From: Palsa-504 sp963834685
GTDB taxonomy: Bacteria > Actinomycetota > Actinomycetes > Streptosporangiales > Streptosporangiaceae
NCBI GenBank assembly: GCA_963834685.1
Contig: CAWICW010000009.1
Span: forward strand, 310,001 to 374,000
Reading direction: 5' to 3'
DNA: 64,000 bases
Shown: one piece after another, positions 23,985-33,670 of the stretch
Numbering within the stretch: the first letter of the stretch is position 1
Layout: each line of letters begins with the position of its first letter
Notes under the pieces: generated by a model
Databases searched by the model: none
Seen by the model: only the letters and a program-made list of their open reading frames with translations
What the model was told of the DNA's origin: nothing
Position numbers and translations under genes: made by a program

Positions 23985-25601
23985 TTAGTTGTTTTGCAGG
24001 TTGCCTTCGGCATTACGGGCCCGAAGCAGCTTCTTGTCGTACTTGCCGACGCTGGTGCGCGGGACCTCGTCGACGAACACCCAGTACTCGGGCAGCCACC
24101 ACTTCACGACCCCCACGGTGGACAGGTGCTCGCGGAGCTCTTCCGGGGTCGCCGACTGGCCGGGCACGAGGACCACGCAGGCCATCGGCCGCTCACCCCA
24201 CCGCTCGTCGGGCACGGCGATGACCGCAACCTCGCGGACCGCCGGGTGAGTGAGGATGGCGGCCTCCAGCTCGAGCGTGGAGATCCACTCGCCGCCCGAC
24301 TTGACCACGTCCTTGGCCCGGTCGCTGATAGTGATGAACCCGTGATGGTCGATCCGGCCGACGTCGCCGGTGCGCAGCCATCCGTCGCGGAACTTCTCCG
24401 GCGCCGGGTCCTTGTAGTAGGCGGTCGTCACCCACGGCCCGCGCACCTCGATCTCGCCGGTGGCGTGCCCGTCGCGCGGCAGGACCTTGCCCTCGTCGTC
24501 GATGACCCGGGCCTCCACGCCGCCGACCGGGCGCCCGGCGGTGGCCCGGTAATCCATCGCGCGCTCCGCCGGCTCGTGCTTGGGCGGGAAGGACAGCGAG
24601 GCGACCGGACTGGTCTCGGTCAGGCCCCAGCCCTGGACGACGAGCAGGCCGAACCGCTTCTCGTAGGCCTCGATCAGGCTGCGCGGGACGGCCGCCCCGC
24701 CGCACATGATCGCCCGCAGCGAACTAAGGTCGACGCTGGCCGGGTCCAGGCCGAGCACGTCGAACCACACCGTCGGCACGGCCATGGCCAGGGTGGCCCG
24801 CTCCGCCGCGATGAACCGGGCCAGCGGCGCCGCCTGCGCGAACCGGTTGGGCAGCAGCAGGTCCGCGCCCACCAGCCAGCCGGCGTACGGCATACCCCAG
24901 GCGTTGGCGTGGAACATGGGCACCACCGGGAGCAGGCGGTCGTACTGGCTGAGCCCGAGGGCCTCGCCGGAGCACATGCCCAGTGAGTGCAGGAACGTGG
25001 ACCGGTGGCTGTACACGACGCCCTTGGGCAGGCCGGTGGTCCCGCTGGTGTAGCACATCGCGGCGGCCTGGTGCTCGTCGGGCTCCGGCCACGGGTAGCC
25101 GGGCTTCTCGGCGGCGAGCAGTTCCTCGTAATCGAGGTGCGCGGGCAGCGCGGACCGGTCGCCGTCGCCGTAGACGATGAGGTGCCTGACCGTCTTGACC
25201 TCGTCTTTTGCTTCAGTCAGGACCGGACCGAGGACCGGTGCCAGGCTGGCGTCCGCGATGATCACGGTGTCCTCGGCATGGCCGATGATGTAGCGGAGCT
25301 GGTCGGCGGACAGCCGGATGTTGAGGGTGTGCATCACCGCGCCCATGCAGGGGATGGCGAAGTACGCCTCCTGGTGCTCCTGGTTATTCCAGCCGAAGGT
25401 GGCTACTCGGTCACCGGGCCTGACGCCGAGGCGGCGCAGAGCGGCCGCCAGCTGTTCCGCGCGGTCGGCCAGGGCTCCGAACTCGATGCGGCGTGCGCCG
25501 TCGGCCTCGCTGGTGACGACCTCGCTGTCGCCGTACAGGGCCCGGCCGTGCTCGAAGATATGCCGGACCGTTAGCGGGAAGTCCATCATCGTGCTGTGCA
25601 T
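23985..25601 (-). CDS. Long/medium-chain fatty acid-CoA ligase
   Basis: A 538-residue ANL enzyme of the AlkK / FadD-like branch with the N-terminus MHSTMMDFPLTVRHIFEHGR, typical of medium- and long-chain acyl-CoA synthetases. P-loop: MCYTSGTTGLPKGVVYSH; other motifs: VVQGWGLTETSPVAS, GWLRTGDVGRIDHHGFITIS, SGGEWISTLELE and the terminal lysine in TSVGKYDKKLLR. It activates fatty acids for beta-oxidation or as hydroxyacyl precursors of PHA. It sits 12 bp after another ligase and 15 bp before the thiolase in the PHA operon. Confidence 0.92.
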   Translation of the reverse strand: MHSTMMDFPLTVRHIFEHGRALYGDSEVVTSEADGARRIEFGALADRAEQLAAALRRLGVRPGDRVATFGWNNQEHQEAYFAIPCMGAVMHTLNIRLSADQLRYIIGHAEDTVIIADASLAPVLGPVLTEAKDEVKTVRHLIVYGDGDRSALPAHLDYEELLAAEKPGYPWPEPDEHQAAAMCYTSGTTGLPKGVVYSHRSTFLHSLGMCSGEALGLSQYDRLLPVVPMFHANAWGMPYAGWLVGADLLLPNRFAQAAPLARFIAAERATLAMAVPTVWFDVLGLDPASVDLSSLRAIMCGGAAVPRSLIEAYEKRFGLLVVQGWGLTETSPVASLSFPPKHEPAERAMDYRATAGRPVGGVEARVIDDEGKVLPRDGHATGEIEVRGPWVTTAYYKDPAPEKFRDGWLRTGDVGRIDHHGFITISDRAKDVVKSGGEWISTLELEAAILTHPAVREVAVIAVPDERWGERPMACVVLVPGQSATPEELREHLSTVGVVKWWLPEYWVFVDEVPRTSVGKYDKKLLRARNAEGNLQNN

Positions 25602-25613
25602 AGTTAGCCTCTC

Positions 25614-27128
25614 TTAGCTCCCAGAAACGTGCGTGTGCTGACCGGCCCAGTGCGGTTCGCGCAGGTCGCGCTTGAGGATCTTGCCCGCAGCCGACTTGGG
25701 CAGCGGCTCGGTCCGCACCTCGATGCACCTGGGCACTTTGAACCCGGCGATTCGCTGGCGGCACTGCGCGACCAGCTCCTCGGCAGTCACCGGCTGCCGG
25801 ACGGACACCATCGCGTAGACCGACTCGCCCCAGTGCGGGTCCGGGACGCCGAAGACCGCGACCTCTTCGACTGCGGGGTGGCTGGCCAGGGCGTCCTCCA
25901 CCTCAGTGGAGTAGATGTTCTCGCCGCCGCTGACGATCATGTCCTTGGCCCGGTCGACCAGGTAGAGGTACGACTCGTCGTCCCGGTACCCCAGGTCGCC
26001 GGTCAGGTACCAGTCCCCGCGCATGACCGCGGCCGTGGCCTCGGGCTTCTGCCAGTAGCCGGCCATGACGCTGGCGCTGCGCACGAGGATGTCGCCGACC
26101 GTGCCCGGCGGCACGTCCTGGCCCTCGACGTCGACGACCCGGACCTCGACGCCGGTCGCGGGCTGGCCGCACGACCGGACGCGCGGCGTGTCGAGGATTC
26201 GCTCTTCGTGCGGCAGGAGAGTGGTGATCGGCGTGGCCTCGGTAGTGCCGTACACGTGCAGCAGTTCGGCGCGGGGGAAGGCTCTTCGGGCTTTCCGGAG
26301 CGTCTCGGCGGAAATGGGCGAGGCGCCGTGGCTGAGGTAGCGCAGCGAGCTGACGTCCCGCGGGCGGGTGAGCTGCGCGCCGGCCGCCGCGGCGAGCATG
26401 GTGGGCACGAGCAGCGTGTGGGTGACCGCCTCGCGCTCGATCAGGTCGACGGCCAGGTCGGGGTCGAACCTGGGCATGATGATGTGCGCCCCGCCGGCCC
26501 AGACGGTGGCCAACGTGCCGATGATCCCGCCGGTGTGGAACATCGGCGAGGCCACCAGCCAGCGCGTCTGCCGGTCGAAGGGCCAGGTGGCCATGAAGTG
26601 CAGTGCGCTGCTGACCAGGGTCCGGTGGGTGTGCATCGCGCCCTTCGCGGCGCCAGTGGTGCCGGAGGTGTAGAACAGGGCGGCCAGGTCGTTCTCGGCC
26701 GGGCTGGCTTCGCTGGCTTCGCTGGCTTCGCCGGCCGAGGCGATCAGGTCCTCGTAGTCGCCGGGCAGGGTCAGCACCCGCTTGACATCCGCAGCACCCG
26801 GGTAGTTTGCGTCGGCGAACAGGATGCTGACCCCAGCGTCGGCCAGGATGGCCCGCATCTCTGCGGGAGCCAGCCGGGAGTTGACCGGGACCAGCACGAA
26901 ACCAGCGGCCGGGACGCCGAGGTAGAGCTCGAGATAACGATCGGAGTTCAGGCCGATGACGCCGACGCGGTCCTGCGGGGCCAGGCCCAGCGCGCGCAAC
27001 GCCCCGGCCAGGCGGCGGCATCGCGAGCCGAGTTCGGCGTAGGTCCGGCGGTTGTCTTGACACACCACCGCGCAGGATCCGGGAGCGGTGGCGAGGGCTC
27101 GGCTGAGCGGCAAGGCGAATGTGTACAT
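25614..27128 (-). CDS. Acyl-CoA ligase (AMP-forming), first gene of the PHA operon
   Basis: A 504-residue ANL enzyme starting MYTFALPLSRALATAPGSCA. The P-loop is LFYTSGTTGAAKGAMHTH, then LLHVYGTTEATPITT, GDWYLTGDLGYRDDESYLYL, MIVSGGENIYSTEVEDALAS and the C-terminal lysine motif PKSAAGKILKRDLRE. It differs clearly from the next ligase and may take a different acid. A short SEASEASEAS stretch lies between the AMP-binding N-part and the P-loop. It shares a 254-bp upstream region with the divergent depolymerase gene; a TetR-like palindrome lies there. Confidence 0.9.
   Translation of the reverse strand: MYTFALPLSRALATAPGSCAVVCQDNRRTYAELGSRCRRLAGALRALGLAPQDRVGVIGLNSDRYLELYLGVPAAGFVLVPVNSRLAPAEMRAILADAGVSILFADANYPGAADVKRVLTLPGDYEDLIASAGEASEASEASPAENDLAALFYTSGTTGAAKGAMHTHRTLVSSALHFMATWPFDRQTRWLVASPMFHTGGIIGTLATVWAGGAHIIMPRFDPDLAVDLIEREAVTHTLLVPTMLAAAAGAQLTRPRDVSSLRYLSHGASPISAETLRKARRAFPRAELLHVYGTTEATPITTLLPHEERILDTPRVRSCGQPATGVEVRVVDVEGQDVPPGTVGDILVRSASVMAGYWQKPEATAAVMRGDWYLTGDLGYRDDESYLYLVDRAKDMIVSGGENIYSTEVEDALASHPAVEEVAVFGVPDPHWGESVYAMVSVRQPVTAEELVAQCRQRIAGFKVPRCIEVRTEPLPKSAAGKILKRDLREPHWAGQHTHVSGS
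26704..26730. repeat. Three exact 9-bp repeats in the acyl-CoA ligase gene
   Basis: CTGGCTTCG occurs three times in a row and encodes the SEA triplets of SEASEASEAS, in a loop just before the P-loop of the 25614-27128 ligase. It is an in-frame microrepeat, probably from slippage. Confidence 0.85.
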
Positions 27129-27216
27129 CGGGGTTCGCCTCCAAGCTGGGCTCGGGCGATTCTTTATGGTCGTGCCGGTGTTCCGGGACTGTGGACCGCC
27201 AGGTATACGTGAAGTT

Positions 27217-27230
27217 ACTGAACGTTCGGT
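27217..27230. promoter_or_regulatory. TetR-like palindromic operator candidate
   Basis: ACTGAACGTTCGGT is a near-perfect dyad around GAACGTTC, a common shape for TetR-family repressors of fatty-acid genes in actinomycetes. It lies between the divergent ligase (start 27128) and the depolymerase (start 27383). A TATAGT hexamer at about 27305-27310 may be the rightward -10. Confidence 0.45.
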
Positions 27231-27382
27231 TGGACGGTAATAGTCAGAGGTCCGCGGATTACCAGGTCAAAGGTCCTTCTATCTTCCTATACGCGATTTG
27301 CGTACTATAGTTAGCGTTCCTGCGCCGCAGCAGAGGGGCTCATGATTCCCCAGCCCGGACTTGACCCCAGGGAGGGTTTCCG

Positions 27383-28222
27383 ATGGCCGAGGCCACGATC
27401 GCCACGCCCGTCCGGCATGAGCAGTTCCGCATCCGGGGACTGCGCATCCACGCTCAGATCTGCGGCGAGGGCGAGCCGCTCCTGCTCTACTCCGGCATCT
27501 GGGGGCAGGTGGGCCTGTGGGAACGGCTGCTCCCGTACCTGCCCGGATTCCAGACCATCGCCTTCGATCCGCCGGGCATCGGCCGCTCGCAGCGGCCCCC
27601 GTTCCCGCTGACCATGTGGGCCCTGGCTGACTTGGGCAACGCGGTGCTGGACGAACTCGGCCTGGCGTCCGCGCACGTGCTCGGCGTGTCGTTCGGCGGC
27701 GCGGTCGCGCAGCAGATGGCGTTCTCGCATCCCCGGCGGGTGCGCCGCCTCGTGCTGGCCACGACGTCCTTCGGCGGCTTCGCGATGCCCGGCAACCTGG
27801 AAGCGCTCTGGCACTTCATCCACCCGCGCGCCTACCATCCGGCGCGGCTGGAACGAGTGGCCGGCGCCATGTTCGGCGGCCGGCTGCGCAACGAGCCGGA
27901 ACTGATCCGCTCCATGCACGTCAAGCGGCCGACGGATACCCTGGCCGCGCTGTACCGGATGGCCCCGCTGTTCGGCTGGACGAGCCTGCCGTGGCTGTGG
28001 GCCATCGGGCAGCCCACGCTGGTCATCGCCGGCGACGACGATCCGATCACCCCGCTGATCAATCACCGGGTCATCGCTATGCTGATGCCGCAGGCAACGC
28101 TGCGCGTCATCAAGGGCGGCGGCCACCTGGTCCTGCTGGACAGCGCTGAGCAGGTCGGACCGGTGATCACCAGCTTCCTTCGGGGCGACGCAGTCCCGGA
28201 TGCAGCGGTCCGCGGCATGTGA
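27383..28222 (+). CDS. Intracellular PHA depolymerase (PhaZ-like alpha/beta hydrolase)
   Basis: A 279-residue alpha/beta hydrolase resembling the medium-chain-length PHA depolymerases of Pseudomonas. The nucleophile Ser103 is in VLGVSFGGAVAQQ, the Asp in AGDDDPITPLIN, and the His in KGGGHLVLLD. The surrounding sequence (LYSGIWGQVGLWERLLPYL, RRLVLATTSFGGFAMPGN, HPRAYHP) is characteristic. It releases hydroxy acids from stored polyester in the cytoplasm. GGGAGGG precedes the ATG at a suitable distance. It is divergent from the PHA synthesis operon, so storage and mobilisation may be controlled from one region. General esterase activity cannot be excluded. Confidence 0.82.
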   Translation: MAEATIATPVRHEQFRIRGLRIHAQICGEGEPLLLYSGIWGQVGLWERLLPYLPGFQTIAFDPPGIGRSQRPPFPLTMWALADLGNAVLDELGLASAHVLGVSFGGAVAQQMAFSHPRRVRRLVLATTSFGGFAMPGNLEALWHFIHPRAYHPARLERVAGAMFGGRLRNEPELIRSMHVKRPTDTLAALYRMAPLFGWTSLPWLWAIGQPTLVIAGDDDPITPLINHRVIAMLMPQATLRVIKGGGHLVLLDSAEQVGPVITSFLRGDAVPDAAVRGM

Positions 28223-28253
28223 CGGCACTTGGCCTGCGCGGGAGGTTCCTGGC

Positions 28254-31194
28254 GTGGCTGTCGATGGCGGTACCGGCGTGACGGCTTCCGGCGTGGCGGG
28301 CCCGGCCGGGCCGGGTAGCTACGCGCTGCTGACCGACGGGACGACGATCGAGATCCGGCCCACGCGGCCGGACGATTTCGAGGCCGTGCGGGACATGCAC
28401 GCCGGGATGTCCACGGAAAACCTGTACATGCGCTTCTTCGGCATCAGCCGGGTGGCGGCCGAACAGGAGGCGCGGCGGGTCTGCCGCGAGCCCGCGCCGG
28501 ATCGGGCCGCGCTGCTGGCCGTCCTGGACGGCCAGGTCATCGGCTGCATCAGCTATCAGGTGACCGGCGGCCAGTCGGCCGAGGTCGGCATGGCGGTCGC
28601 CGACGACATGCACAGCCGCGGCATCGGCACGCTGCTGCTCGAACACCTGATCTCGCTGGCCCGCAGCCAGGGCGTCCGCACCTTCACGGCGGAGACCCTG
28701 GCCGAGAACGCGCCGATGCTGAACGTCTTCGCCCATGCCGGGCTGCGGCCGCACCGCACCCTGGCCGACGGGGTCTACGAGTTCTCGTTCCCGCTGCCGG
28801 GCGGCGAGGGCGATACCGTGTCCGGCGCCTACCGGGAGGCGGTGGCCGAGCGGGAACGGTCGGCCGACGTGGCCAGCCTGCGCCACGTGCTGGCCCCGGC
28901 GTCGGTCGCCGTGATCGGCGTGAGCCGACGTCCCGGGTCGGTCGGGCGGGCCATCCTGGAGAACATCATCGGCGCCGGCTTCTGCGGACGGGTCTACGCG
29001 GTCAACCCCAGGGCGGGCGAGCTGCAGGCGGACGAGGCTGGCGGCGTGCCCTGGGTGCCGTCCGCGGCCGCGTTGCCCGAGCCGGTTGACCTGGCGGTCA
29101 TCGCTGCGCCAGCCGCGGCCGTGGCGGGGATCGCCGATGACTGCGGGCTGCGGGGGGTCAAGGCCCTGGTCGTGACCGCGTCCGGCCTGGACGCCACGGC
29201 CCGGGCCGAGCTACTGGCCATCTGCCGTCGCCACGGCATGCGGCTGGTCGGACCGACATCCTTCGGTGTCGCCAACACAGCTTCTTCCCTGGACGCGACG
29301 TTTTCGGCACATCGTCCCGGCCCGGGCCGGGTCGGCCTGGCGCTGCAATCCGGCGGCGTAGGCATCGTCCTGCTCGAGCATCTGTCTCGGCTGGGCATCG
29401 GAATCTCGTCCTTCGTCTCCCTCGGCGACAAGGATGACGTGTCGGGTAACGACATGCTGCTGTGGTGGCAATCAGACGCGGCAACCAAGCTGGCCCTGCT
29501 CTACCTGGACTCGTTCGGGAACCCGCGCAAGTTCGCCCGGACGGCCCGCGCCATGGGCCGGGTCATTCCGGTGCTGACCGTGAATGCGGGCCGGTCTCCC
29601 GCGGGGCGGCGGTTGGCTGCGGTCCGCGCGGCGGCGGAAGTGGCCCCGCACCTCACCAGGCAGGGGTTGTTCGAGCAGGCGGGCGTGGTCGCCACGGCCA
29701 ACCTTGGCGAGCTCCTCGACACGACAGTACTGCTGGCCTCCCAGCCGGCCCCGGCGGGACGCAGCGTCGGCGTGGTATCCAATACCCGGGGCGGCGCGGT
29801 GCTGGCCGCCGATGCGTGCGCCGACGCTGGCCTTCAGGTCGCCAGCCTGGCCGAGGACACTCAGCGGGCGCTCCGGGACCTACTCCCCGACGTGGCCTCG
29901 GTGGCCGGGCCGGTCAATACCACGGCGGCGGTTGCGCCAGGCGTATTCCGCCGGTGCCTGGAGCTGGTCGGAGCCGACCCCGGAGTGGACGCGGTGCTGG
30001 TGCTGACGGCCACCACTGCGACCAGCAACCTAGTTCCTGAGGTGCGCGCGCCACGGCTGCCGGTGCCGATCGCCGTGGCGGTGATGGATCAGGTTGAGGC
30101 GGTCCGGCTGCTGCCCGGCCAGGACCAGGGCTCGCCAGCGGTCCCCGCGTACGCCTATCCCGAGTCCGCCGCCCGCGCGCTCGGCCACGCCGCGCGTTAT
30201 GGCGAGTGGCGGGCGACTCCGCCCGGAAACGTCCCTGAACTGGAGGGCGTGAACCGCGACCGGGCAACGGAGCTGGCCGACCGCTTTCTCGCTGAGAACG
30301 CGGGAGGTGGCTGGCTGCCCCGGGAACAGGCCACGGAGCTGCTCAGCTGCTACGGGGTACGGCTGGCCGACGCCACGACGGCTGCCACGGAGGACAGCGC
30401 GGCCATGGCGGCAGCACGATTCGGCGGCCCCGTGGCGGTCAGGGCGGCCGGACCTGGTTCTGGGGTACCGGAACGACGCCGGGATCGCCCTGCTCGACCT
30501 GCACGGCGCGGACGAGGTCCGGCGCGGGTTTCGCTCGCTACGGGAGACCTTCGGCGACCGGATGGAGGCAGTCATCGTCCAGCCGATGATCACCGGCGGG
30601 GTGGAGGTGAAGATCAACGTGCTAGAGGAGCGGGTGTTCGGACCTCTGGTGCTGTTCGGGCTGGCCGACGCCGCCGCCGACACGCTGGCCGACCGCGCCG
30701 CGCGGCTCGCTCCGATGACCGAATCCGACGCCGACGAGATGATCCGCTCAGCCCCGGTGCTGCTCGGACGCCGGGGCGCCCCCGCCACTGACATCGCTTC
30801 ACTGAAAGACATGCTGCTGCGGGTATCTCAGCTCGCCGGGGACCTTCCGCAGGTCGCTGAACTGGAGCTGAGCCCGGTCGTGGCCCGCCCCGACGGCGCC
30901 GTGGCGATAACCGGACTGGTCCGCATCCAGGCCGCGGAGCCCGCCGACTCCTACTTGCGCCGACTGCGCTGGCCCCTTTCCTTATCCCATCAGGTCATCG
31001 CGGCCACGCCGGGACCTTCGTCCGGTCCTTCGTCTCTGGCCGTGGCGGTCACAACACAATCGCCTGGACTCATGACGACGGACACCCGCGACGTGATCAG
31101 GCACGCCAGTCACCCCGCCCCGACCCTTACCGGTCCACAGCGGGCGTTCCGCCGCGAGTTCAGGAAGCCGCGAGTTCAGGGACCCAGGGACTGA
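28254..31194 (+). pseudogene. Pat-like GNAT / NDP-forming acyl-CoA synthetase fusion, frame broken once
   Basis: GTG 28254 has GGGAGG upstream. Frame 1 encodes a GNAT domain (about 30-170, HSRGIGTLLLEHLI), a CoA-binding domain (about 210-305, PASVAVIGVSRRPGSVGRAI), a succinyl-CoA-ligase-like domain (about 320-600, LALQSGGVGIVLLEHL) and the start of the ATP-grasp domain. Near 30450 similarity shifts to a second frame, DLVLGYRNDAGIALLDLHGA through QVAELELSPVVARPDGAVAI, ending at 31194. One extra base in GGGCGGCCGG would account for it. Intact relatives (about 900-950 residues) acetylate lysines of acyl-CoA synthetases and are sometimes cAMP-linked; the synthetase part is often catalytically dead. 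The several ligases nearby are natural targets. Whether the break is real or an error is open. Confidence 0.82.
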
Positions 31195-31326
31195 CCTGGC
31201 GGGACCAAAGCCACTAGCCGCCCAAAGAGCCGCGGGCATACGAAGGTGTACGAACTGGCTTACGGCCGCGCTCGGGAAGCCTTACCCGACCCGAGCACCA
31301 CGGCCCGTCCGGAAAGGGGAAATCCA

Positions 31327-32079
31327 GTGGTACAGCGAATCGCCATCGTGACCGGAGCAGCCCGCGGCATCGGTGCCGGGACGGCCATCAGGCTGGCCGC
31401 CGACGGCATGGCCGTGGCGGTCCTCGACCTCAACGAGGCCGACTGCATCGCAACGGTGAAGGAGATCGAGAACGCCGGAGGGCACGCGCTCGCGGTCGGA
31501 GCCGACGTCAGCAAGACCGATCAGGTGAACGCCGCGGTCGACCGGGTGGCCCTCGAGCTCGGCGAGCCAACCGTGCTAGTGAATAACGCCGGGATAACCC
31601 GTGACGCCCTGCTGTTCAAGATGACCGACGAGGACTGGGATGCGGTCGTCAACGTCAACCTGCGCGGCGCGTTCTTGATGACCAGGGCGGTGCAGAAGTA
31701 CATGACCGAGCAGAAGTGGGGGCGGATCGTCAACATCTCGTCCTCGTCGGCACTCGGCAACCGCGGCCAGGCCAACTACTCTGCCACCAAGGCCGGCCTG
31801 GAGGGCTTCACCAAGACCCTCGCCAAGGAACTGGGCAAGTTCGGGATTACCGCGAACGCGGTCGCTCCGCACTTCATCGCTACCGACATGACGGCGGCCA
31901 TGGCGGCCAAGCTGAAGATGTCGTTCGAGGATCTCGTGGAGACCTACAAGAAGCAGATATCGGTAGGCCGGGTCGGCCAGCCGGCCGATGTGGCCCACGC
32001 CGTCTCCTTCCTGGTCAGCGAGGGCGCGAGCTTCGTCTCCGGCCAGGTTCTCTACGTCGCCGGCGGCCCCCTGTGCTAA
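31327..32079 (+). CDS. FabG/PhaB-like 3-ketoacyl reductase (SDR)
   Basis: GTG 31327 is chosen: GGAAAGGGG lies upstream and the Rossmann fold starts at once (VVQRIAIVTGAARGIGAGTA). The product is 250 residues. TGAARGIG binds NAD(P)H, NNAG is present, and the catalytic Ser-Tyr-Lys lie in NISSSSALGNRGQANYSATK. It closely follows bacterial FabG and acetoacetyl-CoA reductase PhaB, which share this motif set. Between a thiolase/synthase operon and fatty-acid genes, reduction of acetoacetyl-CoA to 3-hydroxybutyryl-CoA for PHA is plausible but not distinguishable from fatty-acid synthesis by sequence alone. Confidence 0.88.
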   Translation: MVQRIAIVTGAARGIGAGTAIRLAADGMAVAVLDLNEADCIATVKEIENAGGHALAVGADVSKTDQVNAAVDRVALELGEPTVLVNNAGITRDALLFKMTDEDWDAVVNVNLRGAFLMTRAVQKYMTEQKWGRIVNISSSSALGNRGQANYSATKAGLEGFTKTLAKELGKFGITANAVAPHFIATDMTAAMAAKLKMSFEDLVETYKKQISVGRVGQPADVAHAVSFLVSEGASFVSGQVLYVAGGPLC

Positions 32080-32216
32080 GGCGCCCTGGGGACGGCGGCT
32101 GATCGATGCCGAAGGCTCGAACACGCCGCAGCGCGGCAGGCCCAGGAGCACTGGGTCGGCCGCGCTGCTCATCCATCGTGGGCTAGCCTGGCCGGATTCG
32201 GCACCCAGGATCGCCG

Positions 32217-33419
32217 CTAGCCAGCGATCTGGTATTCCTCCAGGAGCCGACGTCCGATGATCATCTTCTGGATTTCGGCCGTGCCCTCGCCGATCAGCAG
32301 CATCGGTGCCTCCCGGTAGAGGCGCTCGATCTCGTACTCCTTCGAGAAGCCGTAGCCGCCGTGGATGCGGAAGGAGTCCTCCACGACTTCCTTGCCGTAT
32401 TCGGACGCGAGGTATTTGGCCATCCCCGCCTCCAGGTCGTTCCGGAGACCGGAATCCTTCCGGCGGGCCGCCATGACCATCATCTGGTGGGCCGCCTCGA
32501 CCTTGGTGGCCATATCGGCCAGCTTGAAGGCGATCGCCTGGTGCTGGGCGATCGGCTGGCCGAACGTGTGCCGCCGCTGGGCATAGTCGATGGCCAGCTC
32601 GAAGGCGCGCAGCGCGACCCCGCAGCCGCGCGCCGCGACATTGACCCGGCCGACCTCCACGCCGTCCATCATCTGGTAGAAGCCCCGGCCGGTCCGGCCG
32701 CCCAGTACCCGGCCGGCCGGGATGCGGACATCGGCCAGGATCAGCTCGGTGGTGTCGACGCCCCGGTAGCCCATCTTCTCGATCTTCCCGGGCACGGTCA
32801 GGCCCGGCACCGCGGGGTTGGGCCCGAAGCCCGGCTCCTTCTCGATCAGGAACGCGGTCATGTTCCGGTGCGGGCTGGACTCCCCTTCGCCGGTCCGGCA
32901 CAGCAAGGCCACCAGGTTGGATGTGCCGCCGTTGGTCAGCCACATCTTCTGGCCGTTGATCACGTAGTCGTCCCCGTCGCGGACCGCCCTGGTGCGGATC
33001 GCCGCGACATCCGAGCCCAGGCCGGGCTCCGACATGGAGAACGCGCCGCGCACCTCGCCGGCCGCCATCTTGGGCAGGAAGTAGTCCTTCTGCTCGCCGG
33101 TGCCGTGGCGGGCGATCATATGCGCGACGATGAAGTGGGTGTTGATAATGCCGGACACCGACATCCAGCCGCGGGCGATCTCCTCCACGACCAGGGCATA
33201 CAGCAGCAGCGAGGCGCCCAGGCCGTCATAGTCCTGCGGTATGGTCAGCCCGAACAGGCCGAGCTTGCGCATCCCCTCCACGATCTGGGCCGGGTATTCG
33301 TCCCGGTGCTCCAGCTCGGTCGCCACCGGGATGATCTCCCGGGCAGTAAAGTCCCGCACGGTGGCGAGGATGTCCCGCTCGAACTCGGTCAGGCCTTCGG
33401 TCTGGGCCAGGCGTCCCAT
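32217..33419 (-). CDS. Acyl-CoA dehydrogenase
   Basis: A 400-residue flavoprotein from ATG 33419 (MGRLAQTEGLTEFERDILAT). Signature regions: SMSEPGLGSDVAAIRTRA, YVINGQKMWLTNGGTSNL, HTFGQPIAQHQAIAFKLADM, RIHGGYGFSKEYEIERLYRE and the catalytic-base area EGTAEIQKMIIGRRLLEE. It oxidises acyl-CoA esters to enoyl-CoA; the set resembles short/branched-chain enzymes. A broken maoC lies just upstream on the same strand, suggesting a former maoC-acd operon. It converges with the reductase gene across 137 bp that hold no gene. Confidence 0.92.
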   Translation of the reverse strand: MGRLAQTEGLTEFERDILATVRDFTAREIIPVATELEHRDEYPAQIVEGMRKLGLFGLTIPQDYDGLGASLLLYALVVEEIARGWMSVSGIINTHFIVAHMIARHGTGEQKDYFLPKMAAGEVRGAFSMSEPGLGSDVAAIRTRAVRDGDDYVINGQKMWLTNGGTSNLVALLCRTGEGESSPHRNMTAFLIEKEPGFGPNPAVPGLTVPGKIEKMGYRGVDTTELILADVRIPAGRVLGGRTGRGFYQMMDGVEVGRVNVAARGCGVALRAFELAIDYAQRRHTFGQPIAQHQAIAFKLADMATKVEAAHQMMVMAARRKDSGLRNDLEAGMAKYLASEYGKEVVEDSFRIHGGYGFSKEYEIERLYREAPMLLIGEGTAEIQKMIIGRRLLEEYQIAG

Positions 33420-33448
33420 GGCTGTACTCCGTATCTGTACGGGCGCGG

Positions 33449-33665
33449 TCAGCTCGCTGGCTGGGGACGGCCGGGCTGGTCGCCGCCGCGCTCCTTGACG
33501 TAGGTGTGCGTCGGCACCATCACCTTGCGGCGGAACACGCACACCAGGGTGCCGTCCTGCTTGTAACCGCGGGTCTCCACCTCCACCACGCCCCGGTCGT
33601 TCCTCGATGTCGAGGGCCGCCCGGTCCGACGAACGCCGACTCGAGGATCACGCCGTCCCCAAGCC
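33449..33665 (-). pseudogene. 3' remnant of a MaoC-like enoyl-CoA hydratase
   Basis: Minus-strand sequence reads ERLGDGVILESAFV in one frame, then RTGRPSTSRNDRGVVEVETR followed by GYKQDGTLVCVFRRKVMVPT in another, ending at TGA 33449-33451. This matches the last third of R-specific MaoC-type hydratases (SRPDRGVV.VRTRG.NQDG..V..F.R pattern). The N-terminal hot-dog half is absent, and there is at least one frame change. The fragment starts within about 10 bp of the stop of the flavin-fold gene at 33671, so its 5' part was replaced by the DosR-like block. It is not expected to make an active enzyme. Confidence 0.7.
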
Positions 33666-33670
33666 GCTCC

